Below are positions 26,220 through 33,680 of a DNA stretch of 64,000 nucleotides, in pieces. The position numbers and the translations under genes were made by a program. The notes beneath the pieces are model-generated. The model ran no database searches. It was given only the letters and a program-made list of their open reading frames with translations, and had not been told where the DNA came from. Numbering within the stretch: the stretch's first letter is position 1; each line of letters opens with the position of its first letter. Source of the DNA: Symbiodinium natans (taxonomy: Eukaryota; Sar; Dinophyceae; Suessiales; Symbiodiniaceae); NCBI GenBank assembly GCA_905221605.1, contig CAJNDS010002499.1:212001-276000 (forward strand), in the 5' to 3' direction.

Positions 26220-26789
26220 ATGGCATACCCGAGTAAGTCCATTCAGAAGATGGAGAAGCAACTCCAAGATGATGTTCATGAGAGCGAGGAAGAGTCATTG
26301 ACTGGTTCTTCCGGTGTTGATGAAGTGGTTGAGGTGGTAAGCACCGCCATGAAAAAGAAGAACAAGAAGTTGAGAATGTTCCGCATGAAGCGCGATGAAA
26401 GCCAAGTTCCTCACAACAAGGTTGAACTTGATGCCATGACCAAAGCAGAGATGAAGGAGCAACTCGTCACCATCAACGCCCAAATGGAAAATCTCCTTGT
26501 CTCGCGCGACTACCTTTTGCAGAAGATCGGTAAAGAAAAACCGTCTGCATCCACTGCCTCCGCCAACTTCAACATTGTCGGCATCTACAACGGAGAACGC
26601 GTCAACATCAACATCAGCCCCGAGGATACCCTGGCAATGGTAAAGCGAGATATCATTCGTCAGCATCGCATTCGCGGTGGCGCTGACATGAACCTTTTCA
26701 TCTCCAACCGCATGATTGAGGAAGATGGGAAGAAGAAGGTGAAGAACATGAGCTTCATTGTCGCCGGTACCGAGGTGACCATTCGCTAG
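26220..26789 (+). CDS. protein with C-terminal ubiquitin-like domain
   Basis: 189 residues. Residues 20-35 are acidic and serine-rich, 41-60 strongly basic (KKKNKK, a possible nuclear-localisation segment), and 65-105 predicted helical. Residues 117-189 follow the order of a ubiquitin-type beta-grasp: a beta strand FNIVGIYNGERVNINI, then SPEDTLAMVKRDI as the helix, NLFISNRMIEEDGKKK, and a final FIVAGTEVTIR strand. The protein ends without a Gly-Gly tail, so it is probably not conjugated and may work as a binding module. Its codons are GC-richer (CTC, GTC, CGC, AAC) than those of the core genes, suggesting host or late acquisition. The stop codon lies inside a 52-bp tandem duplication. The domain call is by eye; the role is unknown. 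Confidence 0.6.
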   Translation: MAYPSKSIQKMEKQLQDDVHESEEESLTGSSGVDEVVEVVSTAMKKKNKKLRMFRMKRDESQVPHNKVELDAMTKAEMKEQLVTINAQMENLLVSRDYLLQKIGKEKPSASTASANFNIVGIYNGERVNINISPEDTLAMVKRDIIRQHRIRGGADMNLFISNRMIEEDGKKKVKNMSFIVAGTEVTIR

Positions 26790-26890
26790 GTCTTGACCTT
26801 TCAGCGTTTGCATCAACAGATGATGCACCGAGAGCCTATAGGTCTTGACCTTTCAGCGTTTGCATCAACAGATGATGCACCGAGAGCCTA
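26787..26890 (+). repeat. 52-bp perfect tandem duplication with two stem-loops
   Basis: Two identical copies, 26787-26838 and 26839-26890; the first starts with the TAG stop of the upstream gene. Each copy carries AGGTC-TT-GACCT and GCATCA-ACAGA-TGATGC inverted repeats. The position just after a stop codon suggests a 3'-end or termination signal. Confidence 0.9.
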
Positions 26891-27088
26891 GAGATATCCA
26901 CAGGGCTTTAGGTTCAACTTGCACAACCCGTTGCACTGAAGAGCAGAAGTCAAAAAATCACATGATCAGCAGATGGGCGTGTTCCTCTCTCTTTGCTTGT
27001 TGCGCAAAGCATTTGAATGCTTTATGTTCACAGCATTTGTTGCTCACTTGCTGTAGTCAGGATTCAGGATAAGCACTTACTTTTCGCT

Positions 27089-27664
27089 ATGGTCTTGCTG
27101 GGTGTGAAGAAGCATATGACAAAAAAGGAGGCAATGGACGTCTTCAAGAAAAAATCACTTGCAAACAGCGTTCCCGAGAATGAAGAGTTGCCTACCAATG
27201 TGCAGTTTCCTGAAGAGTTCCTTGCATTCATGCAGAAGGTGAAGAGCAAGATGGACGAGGTAAAGACCCTTGTTGCTCAAGAAGTTCCCATTTTGAAAAT
27301 GGCGCTTCGTTCTCTACCAAATGAAAAGCTCAATGAGGTGAAGGACTTGATGCAAGAAGCCATTCGTGGATGTCGTGGTGACACAAGTGAAGCACGATTT
27401 TTTCGCGTCTTGGAGGTTCTTTTCCCTTCAATGTCTATCTTGAACAATGCCCAGAAAGAGCTCAACAATATCCAGAATGACTACCAGCGCTACTTCTTGT
27501 TGCTGTTCATTGACAACTACAGTGAAGCATCAGGTAGCACCGTTAAACATGGCAATTCACGCTTCCTCGGTGAGATTATCACTGAAATAGACCGTCGTAG
27601 AGATGAACAGCGTATGCCTTCAGCTTCAAATTCGGATGATGCACCCAATTGTGTAATTTCCTAA
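27089..27664 (+). CDS. helical protein of unknown function
   Basis: 191 residues from the ATG at 27089. The frame is open from an earlier ATG at 27017, but the added 24 residues are Cys-rich and leader-like, and ATG 27119 is another option. The protein is mostly helical by composition: Lys/Glu-rich helices in the first half, a hydrophobic segment (YFLLLFIDNY) past the middle, and a charged, Ser/Asp-rich tail ending NCVIS. No motif was recognised. Codon use matches the neighbouring ubiquitin-like gene and not the AT-rich core. GCACTTAC stands 8 nt before the ATG. The two left-arm genes look like one accessory module. That it is a real gene is likely; its function is unknown. Confidence 0.55.
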   Translation: MVLLGVKKHMTKKEAMDVFKKKSLANSVPENEELPTNVQFPEEFLAFMQKVKSKMDEVKTLVAQEVPILKMALRSLPNEKLNEVKDLMQEAIRGCRGDTSEARFFRVLEVLFPSMSILNNAQKELNNIQNDYQRYFLLLFIDNYSEASGSTVKHGNSRFLGEIITEIDRRRDEQRMPSASNSDDAPNCVIS

Positions 27665-27671
27665 AAGAAAG

Positions 27672-27799
27672 AGGTGTACACCAAAAGCGGGGAGAGCAAA
27701 CACCAAAAAGGTGTACACCAAAAGCGGGGAGAGCAAACACCAAAAAGGTGTACACCAAAAGCGGGGAATGCAAACACCAAAAAGGTGTACACCAAAATG
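27672..27799. repeat. 37-bp tandem repeats with GGTGTACACC palindrome
   Basis: Copies start at 27672, 27709 and 27746, each opening AGGTGTACACCAAAAGCGGG; a partial copy starts at 27783. Each unit contains the perfect 10-bp palindrome GGTGTACACC, as expected for a dimeric DNA-binding protein's operator. The array sits directly downstream of the left-arm genes. Confidence 0.93.
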
Positions 27800-28739
27800 G
27801 TGTGCATCTTCTTGCCTTAAACGCCCTTTAGGGGGAGTCCACTAAATGTTTAATTCCGGACTTCGGGTTTTGTTGTAGGGGCACGGCAACCAAAGAATGA
27901 GAAGTCGGCCTAAAATGTGCGATGTGCAGGATGCATACCAGCCTAAACCCCCTAAACCCCAAAATGTCAGATATCAAGTAGTCATATTCATAAAAATATC
28001 CCAAAAAATATAAATACCCTGAAAATACAGGCAAATCCCACACAAAATAACCCAAAATCCCAAAAATAATATATATCATAGACTTCAAGACATAGAATAT
28101 AAGTTTAGCCCTCCTACCCGATGGACTTTTCAACCCCTCATAATAATAAAATCCTAAAATATAGTGAATAAAGACATCATACGCTCGCGCCAGGTGAAGA
28201 ACGTGACATCCGACGATGTCGGCTCTTCCTTTCACAGAGACACAGAAGCCGATGTCGGCTCTTCCTATCCTTGAGACGCTTTTAGGGTTTAGGGTTTAGT
28301 CCTTTCGGTTTAGTCCTTGAGGGTTGTTGTGGTTTAGTCCTTTCGGTTTAGGCGTTCGGGCGTTGTGGTTTAGTCCTTGAGGGTTGTTGTGGTTTAGTCC
28401 TTTCGGTTTAGGCGTTGAGGCTTGTTGTGTTTTAGGTAGGTCTGTTGTGTTGAAAAAAGGAACGCACCCCTTTTTATTCTTGCTTTTAGTGTCGCGTTTA
28501 GCACGCGAGGCTCGTTCCTCGCGTCCTCGTGTCCCCTTCGTGTAAAAAAGCGTTCCTTTTTTGAAGATTTTGTTTTTTTGGGTTTGGTTTAGGAATTTGG
28601 TTGTATTTACACAGCACCGCGTGCCTCGCCTTGCCCTTTCGTTTTATGAAAACATTTTTAATAAAACCCTGAAAGGAGTGAAGATAAAAACCTGAAAGGA
28701 GTGCCCCACCGAGCGCCCACCAGCCCAGCCCCAGCGCCC
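27800..28739. other. structured non-coding spacer before polymerase
   Basis: An AT-rich, proline-codon-like stretch (27900-28190) is followed by hairpins and repeats. CCGAC-GAT-GTCGG lies at 28210-28222 and GCCGATGTCGGC at 28248-28259, the latter inside a 36-bp repeat of GATGTCGGCTCTTCCT. 28277-28428 holds TTTAGGG-like units and a 60-bp tandem repeat. The arms AAAAAAGGAACGC (28453-28465) and GCGTTCCTTTTTT (28550-28562) flank a perfect 8-bp stem at 28503-28524 (ACGCGAGG/CCTCGCGT). It could hold an origin, a non-coding RNA or an enhancer-like region. A hydrophobic minus-strand frame across 27828-28235 is not convincing. Confidence 0.6.
28309..28428. repeat. 60-bp tandem repeat, TTTAGTCC-rich
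   Basis: Two copies with an exact 60-bp period, each containing TAGTCCTTGAGGGTTGTTG and TTTAGTCCTTTCGGTTTAGG. Canonical TTTAGGG units occur immediately upstream (28280-28296), so the spacer resembles host telomere-type repeats. Confidence 0.85.
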
Positions 28740-28768
28740 CTACTTAAAGACTAGCCCCCCTTAAGGGG
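28740..28768 (+). promoter_or_regulatory. early-type promoter of polymerase
   Basis: CTACTTAAAGA (28740-28750) is preceded by GCGCCC, as at the zinc-finger gene near 43.6 kb. A perfect palindrome, CCCCTTAAGGGG (28757-28768), ends one base before the ATG. The gap from box to ATG is 19 nt. Confidence 0.6.
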
Positions 28769-28769
28769 T

Positions 28770-31700
28770 ATGGAGCCTGATGACGGAAGTCCCGACTTAA
28801 AGGATGAAACCCTATATACTTATATGGAAGATACATTAAAAAAATCTGTTATGAAATACGTCTTATCTTCAAAAATGGGTGAGATTAAAGTTAATAATAA
28901 AGGTAAACAGTTAAAGCGAGTAATTATAAACGGTAAAGAGTATCCATATAATCAATCAAATCCTTTTACAGAGCGTTTAACAAAGAAACTAGACAAAATA
29001 TCTAAAACACCAGAATACAAACGTTTTAAAGTATTAAACGACGCTTCTAAAAAAGTCATGGTTCGTCAAGCATTAAAAAGCTATGCTATTAAAAACAAAG
29101 CATCAATAACAGATGAACAATCCGCCTTAAAATCTTATGCTAATTCTTATTCCATTTCAAACATAAATCTTTCAGGTTTTAAAGGTTTATCATACCTTAA
29201 ATATCAAAAAGAACGCTTAAACGATTATCTTAAGAAACACAAGAGCATGAAAGTTTTAATTACTGTTGAATTAGTGTTTACATATCTCGCAGAAGATGAA
29301 GACGATGAAGATTTAGATAGAACACATACAATAGGAAGTAGAAGATACAATATTTTAAACGAAGAAGATTTAAACAATGCTATAAACAATATGGCGAGTG
29401 ATATTGAACTTCTAGTTGAAAACAAGAACTTAAGTAAATCAGGATTAAAAATAAAGAAAGTGAGTAAAATAACAATTCATTATGACAAATACGACCCTAC
29501 AAGAGCAGGTAAATTTATAGAACTACCCGATTGGATAGCAAAGAAAAAGGCATGTATCAATATTAAAAATGATGATGACTATTGTTTAAAATATTGTATT
29601 TTATGTAGATTTTATGATATATACAAAAAAGACCACCCAGAAAGACTTTACCATTATGCAAAGTTATTAGATAATGAAAGTTTAATAGCATGGGATGGTG
29701 TTAATTTTCCCGCTTCAAATGAAGATATTCAACACTTTGAAGAAATCAACAATAACACTTGTTCAGTAAATGTTTATACAGTTGATAATGATAACAACAA
29801 AATAAGAGCAGACAGAATAACAAAAATCATTAAACCAACTTGTCATGTTAACCTTTTACGATTAGATAATGATGATGGTTCTAGTCATTACGTTTATATT
29901 AAAGATTATAACAAGCTTATGTTCAGTCAAACAAACAAACACAAAGCAAAATTATTTCATTGTAGATTTTGTCAAAAAGGCTTTCAACAAGAAACATTAT
30001 TAACTGCTCATACATTAAAGGGTTGTATGGCTAATGAAGTTCAAGCGATTGAGATGCCTGAAGAAAAAGAAAAAATGATGTTCCAAAAGCATTACAAAAA
30101 ATTGAGATGTCCTTATGTTATTTATGGTGATTTTGAGTGTTTAACCACATTATCAAACGAGGGATTAAAGGGTAGCTATCAAGAACATAAACCAAGCGGT
30201 TTTATGTTAAATGTTGTTAATTCAATAACAGATGAAGTTAAACCATACATATATAGAGGTGAGGATTGTATGGAAAATTTTTGTAAAACAATGAATGAAA
30301 TAAGAGAAGAAATATTTGAGAAGATGAAAACACCGAAGCCCATGATTATAACACATGAACAAGAAAAAGAGTTCCAAGAGTGTAAGAAGTGCTTTATATG
30401 TGGTGGTTCATTTAATAATACTAAAGATAAAAAGAAGGTACGCGACCATTGTCATTTTACTGGATTATATCGTGGTTGTGCACATAACAAGTGTAATTTA
30501 GATTATTGTTTCAAATTCTTTAAAATACCAATATTTTTTCATAACCTTAAAAATTATGACGCACACCTTATAATATCAAATCTTGATAAACTGAATACTA
30601 AAAAAGATGATGTAAGCGTAATAGCACAGAACAGTGAGAAGTTTGTTACCTTTTGTTTGAAACAACTTGAATTTAAAGATAGTTTTAGTTTCTTATCTTC
30701 ATCGTTAGATAAGTTAGTTAAATTAACTAAATATGAGGATAATGAAAAACGAAGCGACTGGACAAACCATTTTACATACAGTAAAAATAGTGAATATGTT
30801 AAGGATGATTATGATTTGGATTTATTAACAGATAAGGGCATTTACCCATATGACTATATGAATGACTTTAGTAAATTCAACGAGACAGAGTTACCACCTA
30901 AAAAGGAATTCTACAGTCAACTAGCTGAAGAAGATATTAAAGATGAAGATTATGAAAAGGCACTACATATATGGAAACATTTTAACATTAAAAATCTCGG
31001 AGAGTATCATGACCTTTATCTTAAAACGGATGTTTTATTATTAACAGATGTTTTTGAAAATTTCAGAACAAAATGTTTAGAAGATTACGGTTTAGACCCT
31101 GCTCATTATTATACACTTCCTAATTTCGCGTGGGATGCCATGTTATTAAAAACGGGTGTTACTTTAGATTTAATATATGATGAAGAATTATATAAAATGG
31201 TTGAGAAGGGTTTACGTGGTGGTATGTGTCAAGTTTCAAAGAGAAGAGCAGAAGCAAATAATAAATACATGAATGAAATGTATGACGAAAATAAACCGTC
31301 TTCTTATATAAATTACCTTGACGCTAATAATTTATACGGTCTAGCGATGTGTCAAAAACTACCATACAAAGATATTAAATTTGTTGATAACTTTACAGAA
31401 GAACAACTTAACTCATGGTCAGATACTAATGTGGGTTTTATATTAGATGTTGATTTAGAGTATCCTAAAGAATTACACGATAAACATGTTGACTATCCAC
31501 TAGCACCGGAGATTATGAATGTAACGGTAGATATGTTAAGTGAAACACAAAAAACCATTTACAAAGCATACAATCACAATAAAGAACCTAGAGATGAAAA
31601 GACTAATAAGTTAATACTTAACGTATATGATAAACATAATTATGTATTACACATTAAGATGTTAAAATATTATTTGAAACAAGGACTAAAACTAAAGAAG

Positions 31701-32585
31701 ATAAACAGAGCTATAATGTTTAAACAAAAAGACTGGTTAAAACCATGGATAGATTTTAACACAAATAAAAGAAAGGAAGCCACAAGTGACTTTGAAAAGG
31801 ACATGTACAAATTAATGAATAACGCGGTGTATGGAAAAACGATGGAGAATGTGAGAGAACATATTCATTTTGAACTAGTTGATACACCAGAACGATTTCA
31901 AAAAGTAGTTAATGCACCTACTTATAAACACAGACACATCATTAATGAAAATCTAGTAGGAGTTGAAAAGTTAAAAGAAACAGTAAAGCTAAATAAGCCT
32001 ATATATGTAGGTATGAGTATATTAGATTTATCAAAGTTACATATGTATTCATTCTATTATGATGTGTTAAAGAAAAAGTATGAAGACAAGGTAAGATTAA
32101 TATATACAGATACAGATAGTTTTGTAACACACATAGAAACAGAAGATGTATATGATGATTTTAATGATATTAAAAAATACATGGATTTTAGCGGTTATGA
32201 TAAAGAACATAAATGTTATGATGCTACTAATAAGAAGGTGCTAGGCAAATTTAAGGATGAAGTAGACGGCAAGATAATTACCAACTTCATAGGATTAAAA
32301 CCTAAATCATACGCATTTAAAATATACAAGCAAGATAAAGAAGAAAAGAAATCAAAAGGAATAGTAAAGCATAAGGTTAAAAGAGAACTTAATTACAAAA
32401 AATATTTAGAAACACTTGAAGATAACAAATGTGATACAGTATCATTCAACAGTATAAGAAGTAAAAATCATCAAATATATTCAATAAATCAGGTAAAGAT
32501 GGCATTATCAAGCTATGACAATAAAAGATATTATTTAGATAAGGTAAACAGTTTACCTTATGGGCATTATAAAACATATCAATGA
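28770..32585 (+). CDS. polB: protein-primed family B DNA polymerase
   Basis: 1271 residues; replicates the linear genome from a protein primer. Exonuclease motifs: YGDFE (D454, E456), HNLKNYD (591-597), YLKTD (Y750, D754). Polymerase motifs: A DANNLYG (D851), B YKLMNNAVYG (1013-1022), C YTDTDS (1112-1117). Polinton-type additions come before and between these. Residues about 255-395 match the N-terminal region typical of Polinton polymerases (AKKKACINIKNDDDYC, later HVNLL and SHYVYIKD). A zinc finger C398-X2-C401-X12-H414-X4-C419 follows. A Cys/His-rich insert then carries C541/C544, DHCHFTG at 559-565 and C570/C575, resembling recombination endonuclease VII. Its length is usual for the family. 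A promoter box lies 19 nt upstream and a 17-bp stem-loop follows the stop. The polymerase call is very secure; the protease-like reading of the N-terminus is inference. Confidence 0.97.
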   Translation: MEPDDGSPDLKDETLYTYMEDTLKKSVMKYVLSSKMGEIKVNNKGKQLKRVIINGKEYPYNQSNPFTERLTKKLDKISKTPEYKRFKVLNDASKKVMVRQALKSYAIKNKASITDEQSALKSYANSYSISNINLSGFKGLSYLKYQKERLNDYLKKHKSMKVLITVELVFTYLAEDEDDEDLDRTHTIGSRRYNILNEEDLNNAINNMASDIELLVENKNLSKSGLKIKKVSKITIHYDKYDPTRAGKFIELPDWIAKKKACINIKNDDDYCLKYCILCRFYDIYKKDHPERLYHYAKLLDNESLIAWDGVNFPASNEDIQHFEEINNNTCSVNVYTVDNDNNKIRADRITKIIKPTCHVNLLRLDNDDGSSHYVYIKDYNKLMFSQTNKHKAKLFHCRFCQKGFQQETLLTAHTLKGCMANEVQAIEMPEEKEKMMFQKHYKKLRCPYVIYGDFECLTTLSNEGLKGSYQEHKPSGFMLNVVNSITDEVKPYIYRGEDCMENFCKTMNEIREEIFEKMKTPKPMIITHEQEKEFQECKKCFICGGSFNNTKDKKKVRDHCHFTGLYRGCAHNKCNLDYCFKFFKIPIFFHNLKNYDAHLIISNLDKLNTKKDDVSVIAQNSEKFVTFCLKQLEFKDSFSFLSSSLDKLVKLTKYEDNEKRSDWTNHFTYSKNSEYVKDDYDLDLLTDKGIYPYDYMNDFSKFNETELPPKKEFYSQLAEEDIKDEDYEKALHIWKHFNIKNLGEYHDLYLKTDVLLLTDVFENFRTKCLEDYGLDPAHYYTLPNFAWDAMLLKTGVTLDLIYDEELYKMVEKGLRGGMCQVSKRRAEANNKYMNEMYDENKPSSYINYLDANNLYGLAMCQKLPYKDIKFVDNFTEEQLNSWSDTNVGFILDVDLEYPKELHDKHVDYPLAPEIMNVTVDMLSETQKTIYKAYNHNKEPRDEKTNKLILNVYDKHNYVLHIKMLKYYLKQGLKLKKINRAIMFKQKDWLKPWIDFNTNKRKEATSDFEKDMYKLMNNAVYGKTMENVREHIHFELVDTPERFQKVVNAPTYKHRHIINENLVGVEKLKETVKLNKPIYVGMSILDLSKLHMYSFYYDVLKKKYEDKVRLIYTDTDSFVTHIETEDVYDDFNDIKKYMDFSGYDKEHKCYDATNKKVLGKFKDEVDGKIITNFIGLKPKSYAFKIYKQDKEEKKSKGIVKHKVKRELNYKKYLETLEDNKCDTVSFNSIRSKNHQIYSINQVKMALSSYDNKRYYLDKVNSLPYGHYKTYQ

Positions 32586-32625
32586 AGATTAATTTTATAA
32601 TTCATAAGATTATAAAATCAATCTT
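32585..32625. terminator. stem-loop shared by convergent gene ends
   Basis: 17-bp stem with one mismatch (arms 32585-32601 and 32609-32625) and a 7-nt loop, TCATAAG. It starts on the last base of the polymerase stop codon, and the stop of the opposing gene (32618) lies in its right arm. It could end transcripts from both sides. Confidence 0.75.
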
Positions 32626-32848
32626 TTATAGTTTTAGCTTTCATTTGTTGTTGTTGTCTGCAGAACTTGCAAGAACGAGATTTGCATTTACATTTTTTTG
32701 TAACTTCAAAAGCATGTGGAGCGAAATACTGACCACACGTTTTACACTTTATTAGGTCGTGAATGCCGTCTGTTCTTGTGTTAGTTTCTTTATTTAAATC
32801 TATTTCATTCTTCATTACATTTAATGTAGGTTTTTTCCTTTTTATCAT
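32618..32848 (-). CDS. small Cys-rich zinc-binding protein
   Basis: 76 residues from the first ATG (32848), or 65 from the second ATG (32815). The shorter form overlaps the upstream gene by only 11 nt, against 44 for the longer, so it is the more natural start. Cysteine pairs CKTC, CKCK and CKFC with an intervening His form one or two zinc-binding knuckles. The ends are rich in Lys and Gln. It lies tail to tail with the polymerase gene. A small zinc-ribbon or transcription-factor-like role is possible; no family was recognised. Confidence 0.65.
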   Translation of the reverse strand: MIKRKKPTLNVMKNEIDLNKETNTRTDGIHDLIKCKTCGQYFAPHAFEVTKKCKCKSRSCKFCRQQQQMKAKTIKD

Positions 32849-33092
32849 ACTTAATCTTATAGTATTCTAGAGTAGTGGCTTTAGGGTTAAGTATGTCACC
32901 GCTGTTTAGTTTCGTTAGGTAGGTGTTCCGTTTATTATCGTATGTGGCATCTTTATCAGTATTTGGTTTCGTATATCTTGGTTTAGTGTTCTTTTCTATA
33001 TTATCAATCTTTTCATTCATTTCCTCTAGCAACTTCAATATTTCTAAAGTATTAACATAACATTTTTCATCAAACTCTTCTGTCTTACTCAT
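32805..33092 (-). CDS. small charged protein with coiled-coil start
   Basis: 95 residues. Residues 12-35 (TLEILKLLEEMNEKIDNIEK) have heptad-like leucine and isoleucine spacing and probably form a short coiled coil; the rest is Lys/Asn/Tyr-rich. It overlaps the downstream Cys-rich gene in another frame. Its upstream region carries an early-type box, so it is probably expressed with the polymerase. No family recognised. Confidence 0.6.
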   Translation of the reverse strand: MSKTEEFDEKCYVNTLEILKLLEEMNEKIDNIEKNTKPRYTKPNTDKDATYDNKRNTYLTKLNSGDILNPKATTLEYYKIKYDKKEKTYIKCNEE

Positions 33093-33114
33093 ATATGTAT
33101 ATTAAGAAAATAAG

Positions 33115-33126
33115 TTTTAAGTAAAA
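33115..33126 (-). promoter_or_regulatory. early-type box for the 33092 gene
   Basis: On the minus strand it reads TTTTACTTAAAA, 22 nt before the ATG. It matches the TACTTAAA core found before polymerase and the right-arm genes. Confidence 0.5.
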
Positions 33127-33131
33127 GTTTT

Positions 33132-33148
33132 TATAAAAAGTTTTTATA
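33132..33148 (-). terminator. mini-hairpin after the 33152 gene
   Basis: TATAAAA-AGT-TTTTATA, a 7-bp stem with a 3-nt loop, lies just after the stop of the minus-strand gene that ends at 33152. Confidence 0.5.
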
Positions 33149-33151
33149 TAT

Positions 33152-33499
33152 TTAATCTATAATATTAAGTTTATGTAAATTCTGTAGTTCTTTCACTTCT
33201 TCTTCAAGTTTTTGTATCCTTTCTTCAGGCGTTGCTTTTCTACTACCAAAACCAGTATCAACGGTATCAACGTCTTCATGGTCGTTCACGTTTGATTGAA
33301 ATATTGTGTTACCATCAGGCGTTGTTCCTCTACCAACTTTCCAACTTGTCCTGTTTTCAACTTTACTTACTACAACGTTACCCTCTTTATCTGTGCTTGT
33401 TTTTGTTTCTTTGTGGAGTGCCTTCCTATTACATTTACAAAAATTACAATCAATAGTGCTTTTGTCCATATGTATATCTTTATTTTCGTCTTTATTCAT
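33152..33499 (-). CDS. small protein, Cys knuckle plus C-terminal coiled coil
   Basis: 115 residues. The N-terminus has CNFCKCN (a CXXCXC cluster at about 18-23). The middle is Thr/Ser/Asp-rich. The C-terminus (about 92-110, ERIQKLEEEVKELQNLHKL) is a clear coiled coil. It is transcribed away from the packaging ATPase. A TCTA-centred palindrome abuts the ATG, so it groups with the late-type genes. No family recognised; a small virion or assembly protein is possible. Confidence 0.6.
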   Translation of the reverse strand: MNKDENKDIHMDKSTIDCNFCKCNRKALHKETKTSTDKEGNVVVSKVENRTSWKVGRGTTPDGNTIFQSNVNDHEDVDTVDTGFGSRKATPEERIQKLEEEVKELQNLHKLNIID

Positions 33500-33533
33500 A
33501 TTATTAACAATTAGATTAAATGGTTAATAATAT
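33498..33533 (-). promoter_or_regulatory. TCTA-centred palindrome abutting ATG (33499)
   Basis: Perfect 11-bp arms ATATTATTAAC (33498-33508) and GTTAATAATAT (33523-33533) with a 14-nt loop. The loop holds TCTA on the minus strand (33512-33515), 12 nt before the ATG. Confidence 0.6.
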
Positions 33534-33654
33534 GATATTTCAAACTAATTCTCACATTTGCTTATGAAATATGAATTAAAAGACGAGCACGGGCAATGGG
33601 GGAAGCAACTGTGGGTTATACAATCTGTTCTGTTTATTGTTAACCATTATATAA

Positions 33655-33670
33655 TAGAAATTCATTTCTA
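33655..33670 (+). promoter_or_regulatory. TCTA palindrome before packaging ATPase
   Basis: TAGAAAT-TC-ATTTCTA, with TCTA at 33667-33670, 10 nt before the ATG at 33681. Confidence 0.5.
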
Positions 33671-33680
33671 AATAGTAATA

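Noticed and set aside
26295-26828. 177-codon minus-strand frame opposite the ubiquitin-like gene
   Set aside because: It is the mirror of a well-supported plus-strand gene and has no promoter or domain of its own.
27828-28235. 135-codon hydrophobic minus-strand frame
   Set aside because: AT-rich low-complexity sequence gives Tyr/Phe/Leu runs by chance; it runs through hairpin and spacer sequence and has neither promoter class upstream. A small membrane protein cannot be fully excluded.
32805-32848. Programmed -1 frameshift at an A-run between two small genes
   Set aside because: The A AAA AAC heptamer is not in the required phase with the upstream frame.
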